Source: Gammaproteobacteria bacterium (lineage in GTDB: Bacteria > Pseudomonadota > Gammaproteobacteria > HTCC5015). Taken from it: 64,000 nt of DNA. Shown piece after piece: positions 26,873 to 35,226 of the stretch (positions within the stretch are counted from its first letter, which is position 1; the number at the start of each line of letters is the position of its first letter). Made by a program: the position numbers and the translations under genes. The notes under the pieces were generated by a model that saw only the letters and a list, made by a program, of their open reading frames with translations, was not told where the DNA came from and did no database searches. The stretch lies in the NCBI GenBank assembly GCA_028284675.1, contig JANQRI010000021.1, positions 1 through 64,000 of the forward strand, written 5' to 3'.

Positions 26873-28393
26873 GTGAACCCTGAAGCAACAAACCTCCTGT
26901 TTTTAATACTCGAATGGATGGCAGCGCTTTTTATTTTTGCCATCGGCCTGGGTGTGCTGACAATCATTATTCTTTACATTGTCGACAAAACCCAAACCCA
27001 GAAAACCATTCTGCATAATTACCCGGTAATCGGCCGGTTTCGTTATCTGTTCGAGCACCTCGGTGAATTTTTCAGACAGTATTTCTTCGCAATGGACCGG
27101 GAAGAATTACCGTTTAACCGTGCCGAACGTTCCTGGGTATACCGTGCTGCAAAAAACCTGGATAACACCACGGCTTTTGGTTCTACCTATGACCTGTACA
27201 GCGCAGGTTCTATTCTTTTCGTAAACTGCCCGTTTCCAACATTGCAGGAAGATGCAGTGCCGACATCATCCTGCACAATCGGTCCTCACTGTGAAAAACC
27301 GTATACGACAGACTCTATTTTTAATATATCCGGAATGAGCTATGGCGCAATATCCAAACCTGCGGTTCTGGCTTTATCCAACGGCGCACGGATGGCCGGC
27401 TGCTGGATGAATACCGGTGAAGGCGGCTTGTCACCCTATCATCTGGAAGGAGGCGCCGATCTTGTATTTCAAATCGGCACAGCCAAATACGGTGTGCGCG
27501 ACACGCATGCCAATCTCAGCGATGACAAACTGCGTGAAATCGCCGCCCATCCGCAAGTTAAAATGATCGAGATTAAATTAAGCCAGGGTGCGAAACCCGG
27601 CAAAGGCGGCTTGCTGCCCGGTGAAAAAATTACTGAGGAAATCTCAAAAATCCGCGGCATCCCGCCGGGTCATGACTCAGTCAGCCCAAACCGCCATCCG
27701 GATATCAACTCAGTTGAAGATCTGCTCGATATGATAGAACGGATACGCAAAGTGACCGGCTTGCCCTGCGGGTTTAAAACCGTGGTTGGTGCATATGGCT
27801 GGCTGGAAAACACCTTTGATGCAGCCCTGCAACGGGGTATAGAAAGCGCACCTGATTTTATTACGATAGACAGTGCCGATGGTGGTACCGGCGCCGCACC
27901 TCAAAGTTTAATGGACTACGTTGGCCTGCCGATTCGTGAAAGCCTGCCGCTGGTTGTTGATATGCTCACCCAACGGGGGCTTAAAGAGCGGGTAAAAGTT
28001 ATTGCCTCGGGCAAAATGATTAACCCCGGTGGCGTTGCGTGGGCACTTTGTATGGGCGCCGACTTTGTGGTATCCGCCAGGGGTTTTATGTTTGCAATCG
28101 GCTGTATCCAGGCCCTGCAGTGTAATAAGAACACCTGCCCCACCGGTATCACCACCCATAATAAAAAACTGCAGCAGGGTTTAAACCCAAAACTCAAAGC
28201 GGTGCGCGCTGCAAACTATGTAAAGAATATGAATTACGGCGTCGGTCTGATTGCGCATTCCTGCGGTGTCAAAGAGCCGCGGCAACTGCGCCGCTACCAC
28301 GCCCGCCGGGTAACTTACACGGGTCAATCCATTCCATTGAATGAACTTTACCCGGATGCCTCGGATGAAAATTCAGCAAACCGTGCTGCCTGA
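26873..28393 (+). CDS. Membrane-anchored FMN-binding glutamate-synthase-family protein
   Basis: 506 residues from GTG 26873 with AAGGAG upstream. A membrane segment at about 13-40 precedes a full glutamate-synthase-type FMN/Fe-S barrel: NISGMSYGAISKPAVLALSN, GEGGLSPYH, KPGKGGLLPGEKI, DSADGGTGAAPQS and the cysteine motif GCIQALQCNKNTCPTG that in GltB holds a 3Fe-4S cluster. It lacks the glutaminase domain, so it is not a classical glutamate synthase; the reaction of these stand-alone proteins is unsettled. It lies between hvfB and hvfX, so a redox role in RiPP modification is possible, but co-transcription alone may explain it. Confidence 0.8.
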   Translation: MNPEATNLLFLILEWMAALFIFAIGLGVLTIIILYIVDKTQTQKTILHNYPVIGRFRYLFEHLGEFFRQYFFAMDREELPFNRAERSWVYRAAKNLDNTTAFGSTYDLYSAGSILFVNCPFPTLQEDAVPTSSCTIGPHCEKPYTTDSIFNISGMSYGAISKPAVLALSNGARMAGCWMNTGEGGLSPYHLEGGADLVFQIGTAKYGVRDTHANLSDDKLREIAAHPQVKMIEIKLSQGAKPGKGGLLPGEKITEEISKIRGIPPGHDSVSPNRHPDINSVEDLLDMIERIRKVTGLPCGFKTVVGAYGWLENTFDAALQRGIESAPDFITIDSADGGTGAAPQSLMDYVGLPIRESLPLVVDMLTQRGLKERVKVIASGKMINPGGVAWALCMGADFVVSARGFMFAIGCIQALQCNKNTCPTGITTHNKKLQQGLNPKLKAVRAANYVKNMNYGVGLIAHSCGVKEPRQLRRYHARRVTYTGQSIPLNELYPDASDENSANRAA

Positions 28394-28441
28394 CCCGGTA
28401 TTCGAAAAACCTAAATTATAATCCGACAATAAGGAAAAAAT

Positions 28442-29044
28442 ATGAACGCGCTCATCGAACTTACCAATAAAGCTCAGGATCTGCTCGATAAAATAAAATG
28501 TATCGATTTTCTCGGGCCGTTATTACTCAGGCTTTATCTTGTCCCGGTATTCTGGGCCGCCGGCCGCAATAAGATGAATGCTTTCGACAGCACTGCGGAA
28601 TGGTTCGGTAACAAAGAATGGGGACTTGGTCTGCCCGCTCCGGAGTTAATGGCTTTTTTAGCTACTGCGTCAGAGGTCGGAGGCGCGGTATTGCTGTTCT
28701 TTGGTTTGGGTACCCGCTGGATTTCCATTCCACTGATGATTACGATGCTGGTCGCTGCACTGACAGTTCACTGGCCTAAAGGTTGGCAGGCAGTACATGA
28801 CCCAATGAGCCCGTTTGCATCCGCAAATGCCGATGCCGCGCTTGAACGCTTAAGCCGGGCAAAATCCATTCTTCGCGAACATGGCAATTACGACTGGCTT
28901 ACCGAGCATGGCAGCCTCGTGGCTTCAAATAACGGCATTGAATGGGCAGCCACTTATTTTGTAATGTTACTTGCACTATTCTTTCTTGGCGGCGGCCGTT
29001 ATCTGAGCATGGACTACTGGATCGCGAAAAAATTCAGGAAGTAA
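28442..29044 (+). CDS. hvfX: HvfX-type DoxX-like membrane protein
   Basis: 200 residues with AAGGAAAAAAT before the ATG. It has four membrane segments of the DoxX type: near 22-40 (LLLRLYLVPVFWAAGRNK), 70-90, 95-110 and 168-185. Family features visible are the GRNKMNAF loop, ASEVGGAVLLFFGLGTRW and the Trp-rich VHWPKGW. A long soluble loop at 120-160 separates segments three and four. HvfX proteins accompany hvfABC loci and are linked to copper handling or maturation; the exact role is not fixed. It is followed after 33 nt by a CPA1 antiporter gene. Confidence 0.85.
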   Translation: MNALIELTNKAQDLLDKIKCIDFLGPLLLRLYLVPVFWAAGRNKMNAFDSTAEWFGNKEWGLGLPAPELMAFLATASEVGGAVLLFFGLGTRWISIPLMITMLVAALTVHWPKGWQAVHDPMSPFASANADAALERLSRAKSILREHGNYDWLTEHGSLVASNNGIEWAATYFVMLLALFFLGGGRYLSMDYWIAKKFRK

Positions 29045-29077
29045 GCCAAAACCGGTCATGCTGGCAATGGACATCTT

Positions 29078-30292
29078 ATGACCCTTGATGTCCCGGTTTT
29101 GATATGCGGGATGCTGCTGTTGGCAGTCCTGGTTGAACCATGGGCAGAACGTTTGCGCCTGCCTTTCAGCACACTGTTGGTATTAATCGGTTTTTTAAGC
29201 GCAGAGCTGATCGTCGCGCTTGGTTTTGATACCGGCCTGCGCTGGCAGAGCTTCAGTCACTTGATACTTCATGTGCTGGTGCCGGTGCTGGTATTCGAGT
29301 CGGCGTTCAACATGAATGCCAAAGTGCTGCTGAAAAATATTGCACCGGTATTATTTCTGGCCGTACCGGTAATGTTACTGGCTGCCTTGCTGAGCGGTAC
29401 ATTGCTGTACTTCGGCGTCGGTCACCCGGAGGGCTTCCCCTGGATCGCCGCACTGCTGGCAGGCACATTACTGTCGGCAACCGACCCGGTTGCGGTGGTT
29501 GCCATGTTTAAACGGCTCGGGGCTCCCGAAAGACTGACCGCGCTGCTCGAAGGTGAAAGCCTGTTTAACGATGCAACCGCAGTGGTATTGTATATGCTGT
29601 TAATTAATATCATATTGACGCCGGGCGAATCTCCCGGTATCGGCTCTGCAATCATTACCTTTCTATATACATTCCTCGGCGGCCTGCTTATCGGCCTGCT
29701 ATGCGGCGCATTACTGGCACCTCTGTATACACTTTTAAGAAACCATCTGTGCCGGGCCACGCTGTCAGTGGTTACAGCGATCATCACTTATTACATAGCC
29801 GAGCATCTGCTGCATATATCCGGCATTGTCGCGTTGCTCGCAGCAGGCCTGTTACTGGGCGAAGTCCACCGTCGCAATGACGGGCAGTACTTTGTAAACA
29901 ACCTATGGGAATTCAACGCTTATATCACCAATGCACTGATCTTTTTAATGAGCGGTATGACAATCACCTGGCTGATGTTCAGTTCCCGCTGGCTTGCGAT
30001 GCTGATTGGTATCGGCGCAATACTGTTAGTTCGGGCAATTGCCGTCTACGGGCTGCTGTCATTGTTTACATTGACTCCCCGAATACAGCGGCTTACGCTG
30101 GCCGAGCAAAATATCATGGTCTGGGGCGGCTTGCGTGGCGCGGTAACATTGGCGCTCGCATTATCACTGCCGACCGATATAGAATCCTGGTTTACGATCC
30201 AATCCATTGCATACGGCGTAGTATTATTTACACTCTTTATCCAGGCTCCAACGATGGCGCCACTGATTAACCGGAGCCTGAAAAACCAATGA
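29078..30292 (+). CDS. CPA1-type Na+/H+ (cation:proton) antiporter
   Basis: 404 residues and about twelve membrane segments. CPA1 signatures are TLLSATDPVAVVAMFKRLG near residue 128, EGESLFNDATAVVLYMLL near 164 with the transport Asp, and WGGLRGAVTLALALSLP near 346. There is no long cytoplasmic C-terminal domain, unlike animal NHEs. It exchanges protons for Na+ or K+ across the inner membrane in the family. The gene is wedged between hvfX and hvfC; its stop overlaps the hvfC start by 4 nt, so it is part of the same operon. Confidence 0.85.
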   Translation: MTLDVPVLICGMLLLAVLVEPWAERLRLPFSTLLVLIGFLSAELIVALGFDTGLRWQSFSHLILHVLVPVLVFESAFNMNAKVLLKNIAPVLFLAVPVMLLAALLSGTLLYFGVGHPEGFPWIAALLAGTLLSATDPVAVVAMFKRLGAPERLTALLEGESLFNDATAVVLYMLLINIILTPGESPGIGSAIITFLYTFLGGLLIGLLCGALLAPLYTLLRNHLCRATLSVVTAIITYYIAEHLLHISGIVALLAAGLLLGEVHRRNDGQYFVNNLWEFNAYITNALIFLMSGMTITWLMFSSRWLAMLIGIGAILLVRAIAVYGLLSLFTLTPRIQRLTLAEQNIMVWGGLRGAVTLALALSLPTDIESWFTIQSIAYGVVLFTLFIQAPTMAPLINRSLKNQ

Positions 30293-31050
30293 GCAAGCCG
30301 GCTTTTATCCAAAAACAGTATGAATTTGCCGCCAATATCCGCGACCCCGAACACCAGCCGACACCGGCCGGTATTGAAGAGCGCCGCATGGACATCTATC
30401 GCGGGCTGTTTTATCGCAATATCGAAGGCTTTATTGCCAGCGGATTCCCGGTACTGCGCAAGCTATATAATGATACTGACTGGGAAAAAATGGTGCGCAA
30501 CTTTATGGTTCATCACCAAAGCAGTACACCGTACTTTCTTGAGATTTCTGAAGAATTCCTGAAATACTTGCAAAATGAACACCGGCAGGTCGCGGCAGAC
30601 CCGCCGTTTCTGCTGGAGCTGGCGCATTATGAATGGGTGGAATTGGCGCTAACAGTATCCAACAACGCTATCGAACTAAGCTCGGTAAATCCAAACGGCG
30701 ACCTGCTCGAAGGTCATCCGGTGGTATCCCCGCTGGCCTGGCTGCTCAGCTACCAATGGCCGGTACATCAGCTTGGCCCGGACTATCAGCCAGGCGAACC
30801 ACCAGCCGAGCCGACTCATATCATTGTATTTAGAGACCGTACTGATAAAGTGCGCTTTGTCACCGTGAACCCGGTGGCTGCACGCCTGATCAGCCTGCTC
30901 GAACAAGACCCGGACTTAACCGGCCGGGCCGCACTGGAATCCATCGCACAGGAAATGCAGCACCCGAAACCGGAAACTGTGATCCAGGGCGGTTTGCAGA
31001 TTATGGAACAACTTAAAAGCCAGGGGATAATTCTTGGAGCAGCGCTGTAA
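30289..31050 (+). CDS. hvfC: HvfC: RiPP maturation partner protein (DUF2063)
   Basis: 253 residues, soluble. The N-terminal DUF2063 part (about 1-95) has RRMDIYRGLFYRNIEGFIAS, FPVLRKLYND and FMVHHQSSTPYFLEISEEF. A central helical part has LLELAHYEWVELALTVS. The C-terminal beta/winged-helix part (about 165-253) ends with IMEQLKSQGIILG and resembles a peptide-recognition element. HvfC presents the precursor leader to HvfB in characterised systems. The ATG overlaps the antiporter stop, which ties it to the operon although it lies about 3.5 kb from hvfB. It is the last plus-strand gene here. Confidence 0.9.
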   Translation: MSKPAFIQKQYEFAANIRDPEHQPTPAGIEERRMDIYRGLFYRNIEGFIASGFPVLRKLYNDTDWEKMVRNFMVHHQSSTPYFLEISEEFLKYLQNEHRQVAADPPFLLELAHYEWVELALTVSNNAIELSSVNPNGDLLEGHPVVSPLAWLLSYQWPVHQLGPDYQPGEPPAEPTHIIVFRDRTDKVRFVTVNPVAARLISLLEQDPDLTGRAALESIAQEMQHPKPETVIQGGLQIMEQLKSQGIILGAAL

Positions 31051-31067
31051 TTAAAGATTACACAGCG

Positions 31068-31457
31068 TTACGAGGCTAAATATAAATGCCGGGATTTAAA
31101 CTGACGCGCATCCCAATGTTGCCTGGAAAGGCGTGCTTCAAATCCGGCAGCCAACACATAAACCCAGGCCTGCACAGGCCTCTGATCACACGTAATGACT
31201 TTACGTGCTTCGCGCCGATATTCCGCCCCTTCATACCGATCCAACGCTTTGAGATCTTTTGCTTGTAAACCTCTGCACAGCAGCCCTGTGGTGCTCGCCT
31301 GTCGGGCCGGTAAAACACCCGGGTAAACCTCCCCATGCAACAACGCAGATCTGAAACCGGGTAAGATCGCGTGCACTGCACTCACATCACGACCCAGCAC
31401 TAATCGCCGTATTTCCGGCACGCACAGGGTTCCATAACAAAACAGGCGATCGATCAA
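31068..31457 (-). CDS. Gamma-glutamylcyclotransferase-like (AIG2) protein
   Basis: 129 residues with the fold signature LFCYGTLCVPE at residues 5-15, a LHGEVYPGV segment and the active-site glutamate in ALDRYEGAEYRR near residue 77. Members release 5-oxoproline from gamma-glutamyl amines or peptides; the substrate is not predictable. It is the last gene of a minus-strand run amrB, amrA, cyclotransferase with a 36-nt gap, and converges on hvfC. Confidence 0.85.
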   Translation of the reverse strand: MIDRLFCYGTLCVPEIRRLVLGRDVSAVHAILPGFRSALLHGEVYPGVLPARQASTTGLLCRGLQAKDLKALDRYEGAEYRREARKVITCDQRPVQAWVYVLAAGFEARLSRQHWDARQFKSRHLYLAS

Positions 31458-31493
31458 CTACGGCTCCAGCAAGCTGATGCTGAATAAGCCCCG

Positions 31494-32087
31494 TTATTCC
31501 TTGAGCTCGTCGACCGAAAAAGACTGGGTCGTATACCGGGAGCAACGCATGGTATTGGCCCAAAAATCACTGGCAAGCCCGGCTTTGCATTTTAATTGGC
31601 CCAAAAACTCTTCTTTACCGGGCAAGCTATTCCATACTTTCGGCAAAAAAGTTGCCCGGTACGTACCGACTTCCAACAGTAAACCGTCAACACCCGGGCG
31701 TAGCTGTTCCAGCAGATTCGGTTCGCTATCAAACTCCATGTTCTCCAGCGGTGACAACACAGACACTTCGATTTTAATATCCAAAAACTCATTCCAGCTA
31801 AGCGGTGGGAAACGTGGATCTTCAAAAGCCGCGGCGTAGGCATTATGTGCTACATCCTCGATTAAAATCCGGCTCGCTTTCAGGTTGCCGATACAACCAC
31901 GCAGCTGGCCTTCACTGTATAGCGTCACAAAACTGGCTCCGGGTTGCTGTAACCGCGGTGGATGGTCTCTATCTGAAAAATCCGGATAACGTACGCCGTT
32001 TAAACCGCAGGAAATCGTGTCTTCTGCCAGCTCAAGCAAAACCCCGCGCTCTTCATTTGTTAAATCATTGTAGCCCGTATGCACCAT
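31494..32087 (-). CDS. amrA: AmmeMemoRadiSam system protein A (AMMECR1-like)
   Basis: 197 residues, the AMMECR1 fold. The invariant LRGCIGNL motif is near residue 62 and the AAFEDPRFPPLSW segment near 87; GVDGLLLEVGTYRATFLPKV follows. The function is unknown, but the gene regularly accompanies a Memo-family protein (B) and a radical SAM enzyme. Here it overlaps amrB by 23 nt, and the radical SAM member is not in the window. Confidence 0.92.
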   Translation of the reverse strand: MVHTGYNDLTNEERGVLLELAEDTISCGLNGVRYPDFSDRDHPPRLQQPGASFVTLYSEGQLRGCIGNLKASRILIEDVAHNAYAAAFEDPRFPPLSWNEFLDIKIEVSVLSPLENMEFDSEPNLLEQLRPGVDGLLLEVGTYRATFLPKVWNSLPGKEEFLGQLKCKAGLASDFWANTMRCSRYTTQSFSVDELKE

Positions 32088-32844
32088 AACCCACTACTTT
32101 CTGCTTCGACCCGGCGGTATCGCCGGAATTACATAAATCAATTAATGAAACTTCCATATCACGCCGTTTGGCAGTCACCATTAAACCGTTAATTGCCGCA
32201 CAACCGCAAGCCTGCTCACCATCCAGATCAGATTCAAGATTTTCAATCGCGGTACTAGTCTGTGCATCGATAGACTGCGCTTCAGCATACGGCCGGTAAT
32301 GGCTTAGATCCGAGCTGATCACGATCAATGTTTCTTCCCCGCCCCATAAGCTGTCCAAAACTTCTGCAACCTCATCAGGTTCCGCATTTCCAACAACCAA
32401 TGGCACAATTGTAAATTGATTGAGCATCACCTGCAGAAATGGGAGATGAACCTCCAGGCTGTGTTCCAATGTATGAGCCTTATCCAAAACCTCGACCTGA
32501 TCCAGTTCAAGGGCCTGCTCTGAAAGCCCTGCATCGACCGGCACCGCGCCCAAAGGCGTCTCAAAAGTCTCCGCAGATGACAATGCCAAACCCTCGAAGG
32601 CGACCTGATGTGAAGGCCCCAGTAGCACCACATGCCGAATACGGTCAGCACACTCCTGTAACAAGCTGTAGGCACTGGCCGCAGTGGGACCGGAATACAC
32701 ATACCCGGCATGCGGCACAATCAAGACTTTCGGCGACGGTCCTTCGTGCCTGTTTTCCATGAGCAGGCGACTGACCTGATCATGTAATTCCGCCGGATCA
32801 TGTGGATAAAAACTGCCCGCCACTGTTGAACGTCGAATATCCAT
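32065..32844 (-). CDS. amrB: AmmeMemoRadiSam system protein B (Memo-like)
   Basis: 259 residues, Memo family. Expected metal-site or active-site motifs are VPHAGYVYSGPTAASAYSLL near residue 47, LLGPSHQVAF, HSLEVHLPFLQ and SSDLSHYRPY near 179, then ACGCAAINGLMV. Memo proteins resemble extradiol dioxygenases structurally and bind iron or copper in other organisms. It is the first gene of the run and has GGAGGAGA 8 nt before the ATG. The proximity to a copper RiPP locus may be chance. Confidence 0.92.
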   Translation of the reverse strand: MDIRRSTVAGSFYPHDPAELHDQVSRLLMENRHEGPSPKVLIVPHAGYVYSGPTAASAYSLLQECADRIRHVVLLGPSHQVAFEGLALSSAETFETPLGAVPVDAGLSEQALELDQVEVLDKAHTLEHSLEVHLPFLQVMLNQFTIVPLVVGNAEPDEVAEVLDSLWGGEETLIVISSDLSHYRPYAEAQSIDAQTSTAIENLESDLDGEQACGCAAINGLMVTAKRRDMEVSLIDLCNSGDTAGSKQKVVGYGAYGLQ

Positions 32845-32957
32845 AAGATCTCCTCCGTGCGAGTTTTAAGCCATATTACTCTATTTTGAAGCATGGATGC
32901 CAGCCGTGTGTACTACCTGCTTTTCGGTACTGCGGCCGGATACCCCGAAATATGCCG

Positions 32958-33458
32958 CTATGCAAGCCGTAGAGCTTTTAGGAGGGAGCGTTGGAAGGTG
33001 GATTGTAGAATCAGTGCATCAGCGCTGGCACGGTGCCTTCGCAGATGCGAACTGTCAACCACCTCAGTTTTGGTTGCCTGCCAATAATTCAGCTGTTCAT
33101 CAGAGATCAGTGCCCGCAATGTTTCCAAACGAAACATCCGCGCTTGACCGGCACTGTCAAATAATAAATCCAGCCAGCTGCCGTCATGAGACCATGCATC
33201 TGTATAGACAGTCTTATCCGCCAATAACTCATTCAATGCCGTTGCAACATCCTCAACGGGGCGACCGCATTTAAGTAATAATTCCCGGCTCAGGCCGTGG
33301 CAGCGTTCTGCTTCATTGTCCCAGTGAGTCCAACCCTGTTCAGGCTTAACCAATGTGCAAAAAGTTTTACCGCTTTGAAGCGCAACACCGACTTCGATCG
33401 GATAGCTGCCTTTGCCAAAACCGGATGCTTCTATGTCGATTACAATCGGCGTTTGCAT
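32958..33458 (-). CDS. DEDDh 3'-5' exonuclease-like protein
   Basis: 166 residues from ATG 33458; an upstream in-frame ATG would add ten residues that break the usual start just before the first motif. The exonuclease residues are IDIEASGFGKGSYPIEVG (Asp and Glu), DAWSHDGSWLDLLFD (Asp) and HRASADALIL (His, Asp). It is related to RNase T and the DnaQ epsilon subunit but is shorter, so a role in RNA or DNA trimming cannot be chosen. The gene is on its own between amrB and mazG. Confidence 0.8.
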   Translation of the reverse strand: MQTPIVIDIEASGFGKGSYPIEVGVALQSGKTFCTLVKPEQGWTHWDNEAERCHGLSRELLLKCGRPVEDVATALNELLADKTVYTDAWSHDGSWLDLLFDSAGQARMFRLETLRALISDEQLNYWQATKTEVVDSSHLRRHRASADALILQSTFQRSLLKALRLA

Positions 33459-33627
33459 AATATATTTTTGCTTGCGATTTAAAGTCACTGGCTTAAAGAT
33501 ATTTAATTTAACGGCGATATCGAATATTTCTAAAGTTCAATTTGTCAGGATTTTTATAGAAACAATCTGGAACATATCTTAGGATTGATACAACTCATTT
33601 CAATCCTTAGCATACACAAAGTTTTTA

Positions 33628-34425
33628 TCATACAGACTTTACCTGATTCCATAAAGCATTTAGCTCGACCACGTCGCAATCCTGAAGCTGTCTATCCTGC
33701 TCTTTTAAAATTTTTTCAATCGCTTTAAAACGGGTTTCAAATTTTCCATTCGCATTACGCAGGCTGTCCTCGGCATCTATTCCAAAGTGCCTGGACATAT
33801 TCACACATGCAAACAAAAAATCCCCTAACTCTTCTGCAATCTCATCCTGCGCAGCATTTTGCAGTGCTTCTTCTAACTCATCAAGTTCCTCACGTATTTT
33901 AGCCAACACACCGCTTATGTCCGGCCAGTCAAAACCGACACGTGCAGCACGCTTTTGCAGTTTCTGCGCACGTTTAAGCGCCGGTAATGCCAGTGCAACA
34001 CCATCCAACACGCCGGCATTATTTTTATCGACTCGCTCTTTGGCTTTTTGCTCTTCCCAAAACTTTTTTACCGAAGCAACCCGATCAGTCTCCGCCTGAT
34101 GTGTATCAACACCTGCTTCTTTACTGAAAACATGCGGGTGCCGTCGCAGCATTTTGTCATTAATCGCTGCAACCACATCATTAAACTCAAACAAATCCTG
34201 TTCTTTAGCCATTTGCGCATGAAAAACCACCTGCAACAATAAATCGCCCAGCTCATCTTTCAAATCCTGATAGTCTTCACGGCCGATAGCATCCGCAACC
34301 TCATAAGCTTCCTCAATCGTGTATGACACAATGCTGTTGAAATTTTGTTTTATATCCCATGGGCAACCTGATTCAGGATCTCTTAATGCAGCCATGATAA
34401 ATAACAAACGTTCTATGTTCGTCAT
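33628..34425 (-). CDS. mazG: Nucleoside triphosphate pyrophosphohydrolase MazG
   Basis: 265 residues with two MazG repeats, as in Escherichia coli MazG. The first has YTIEEAYEVADAIGRED and LKDELGDLLLQVVFHAQMA; the second has KIREELDELEEALQN and EELGDFLFACVNMSRH, with the metal-binding ExxE and ExxD pattern. It hydrolyses NTPs and dNTPs to the monophosphates. It is separated from the upstream porin gene by a strong terminator. Confidence 0.95.
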   Translation of the reverse strand: MTNIERLLFIMAALRDPESGCPWDIKQNFNSIVSYTIEEAYEVADAIGREDYQDLKDELGDLLLQVVFHAQMAKEQDLFEFNDVVAAINDKMLRRHPHVFSKEAGVDTHQAETDRVASVKKFWEEQKAKERVDKNNAGVLDGVALALPALKRAQKLQKRAARVGFDWPDISGVLAKIREELDELEEALQNAAQDEIAEELGDFLFACVNMSRHFGIDAEDSLRNANGKFETRFKAIEKILKEQDRQLQDCDVVELNALWNQVKSV

Positions 34426-34441
34426 AACACCTGCTCCAAAA

Positions 34442-34472
34442 CAAAAAAGGCGATGATAAAATCATCGCCTTT
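34442..34472 (-). terminator. Intrinsic terminator of the YfaZ-like gene
   Basis: GGCGATGAT (34449-34457) pairs exactly with ATCATCGCC (34461-34469); flanking A and T runs extend the stem to 12 bp. Read on the minus strand it is followed by TTTTTTGT, a good uridine tract. It ends transcription of the gene at 34493-35077 before mazG. Confidence 0.85.
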
Positions 34473-34492
34473 ATATTCAAAAAATAATACGC

Positions 34493-35077
34493 CTAAAACG
34501 AAAACCGTACACCGATGTGGCCCGAATCATCCAATTCAATATCAGTGCGGGTGTTTTCCAGTTCCGTCTCCATATTCCGGTAGCCCACATAGAAACGGGC
34601 GGTCGGCGCCACCTCGATCTCGAAACGTATATTCAGCTCGGTAAAATCTTCATTATCACTGAACGATGTGATCTCCGGCGCGACAAAACCTTCAAGTGAG
34701 ATCGCCATCGGCGTACTCGCCGGAAATACATAACTGATCTTACCGCCAATAGCGAGCGCGGATACACTGTCATCACCCTGGATATCCAGCTCACCCGCAT
34801 ACAGTTTCAGGCCCGCACCGAACTGTAACGCCCGGTTTCTACCGACTGAATTACCAACGACCAGAATATTAAAACTTAATAACACGTCATCATTTTCATT
34901 GACAAACACCCCGGCGCCCATATCCGCACCACCGATACCGATTTGCGAATCACTGCTAAACAGATAAACCAATTGCGCCGCATCTTCACTCAGGCTGATA
35001 TCGAATCCCCGTGCATTGGTGGTTAGCGCCGTACACATTAACACGAGCACAGCGAATATTTGTCGTCGAGATAACAT
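34493..35077 (-). CDS. YfaZ-like outer-membrane protein
   Basis: 194 residues from ATG 35077, with AGGGAGC upstream. A longer frame runs to 35218 but has no signal at its front. The chosen start gives a clear signal peptide (RQIFAVLVLMCTALTTNARG). The mature part is rich in alternating hydrophobic strands and ends in GHIGVRFSF, with the terminal Phe typical of beta-barrel proteins. I see the YfaZ-family pattern (GGADMGAGVFVNENDDVLLS, FYVGYRNMETEL). The ligand is unknown. It is divergent from amgK, 149 nt away. Confidence 0.75.
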   Translation of the reverse strand: MLSRRQIFAVLVLMCTALTTNARGFDISLSEDAAQLVYLFSSDSQIGIGGADMGAGVFVNENDDVLLSFNILVVGNSVGRNRALQFGAGLKLYAGELDIQGDDSVSALAIGGKISYVFPASTPMAISLEGFVAPEITSFSDNEDFTELNIRFEIEVAPTARFYVGYRNMETELENTRTDIELDDSGHIGVRFSF

Positions 35078-35226
35078 ACAATTAAGCTCCCTGGAACTGG
35101 CGAAAATACCGCGGGCATTATAGCATGTGACAAACCGGTTGCCGCCGCTTGTTACAATATTTATAAAATGGTTCACATCAAAGCCAATATCCACAGAAAA
35201 TTTCAAACTATTTGCCACGCAATACT

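Noticed and set aside
32893..33274. Plus-strand frames over the exonuclease gene
   Set aside because: The minus strand carries all DEDDh motifs; the plus frames have no family pattern.
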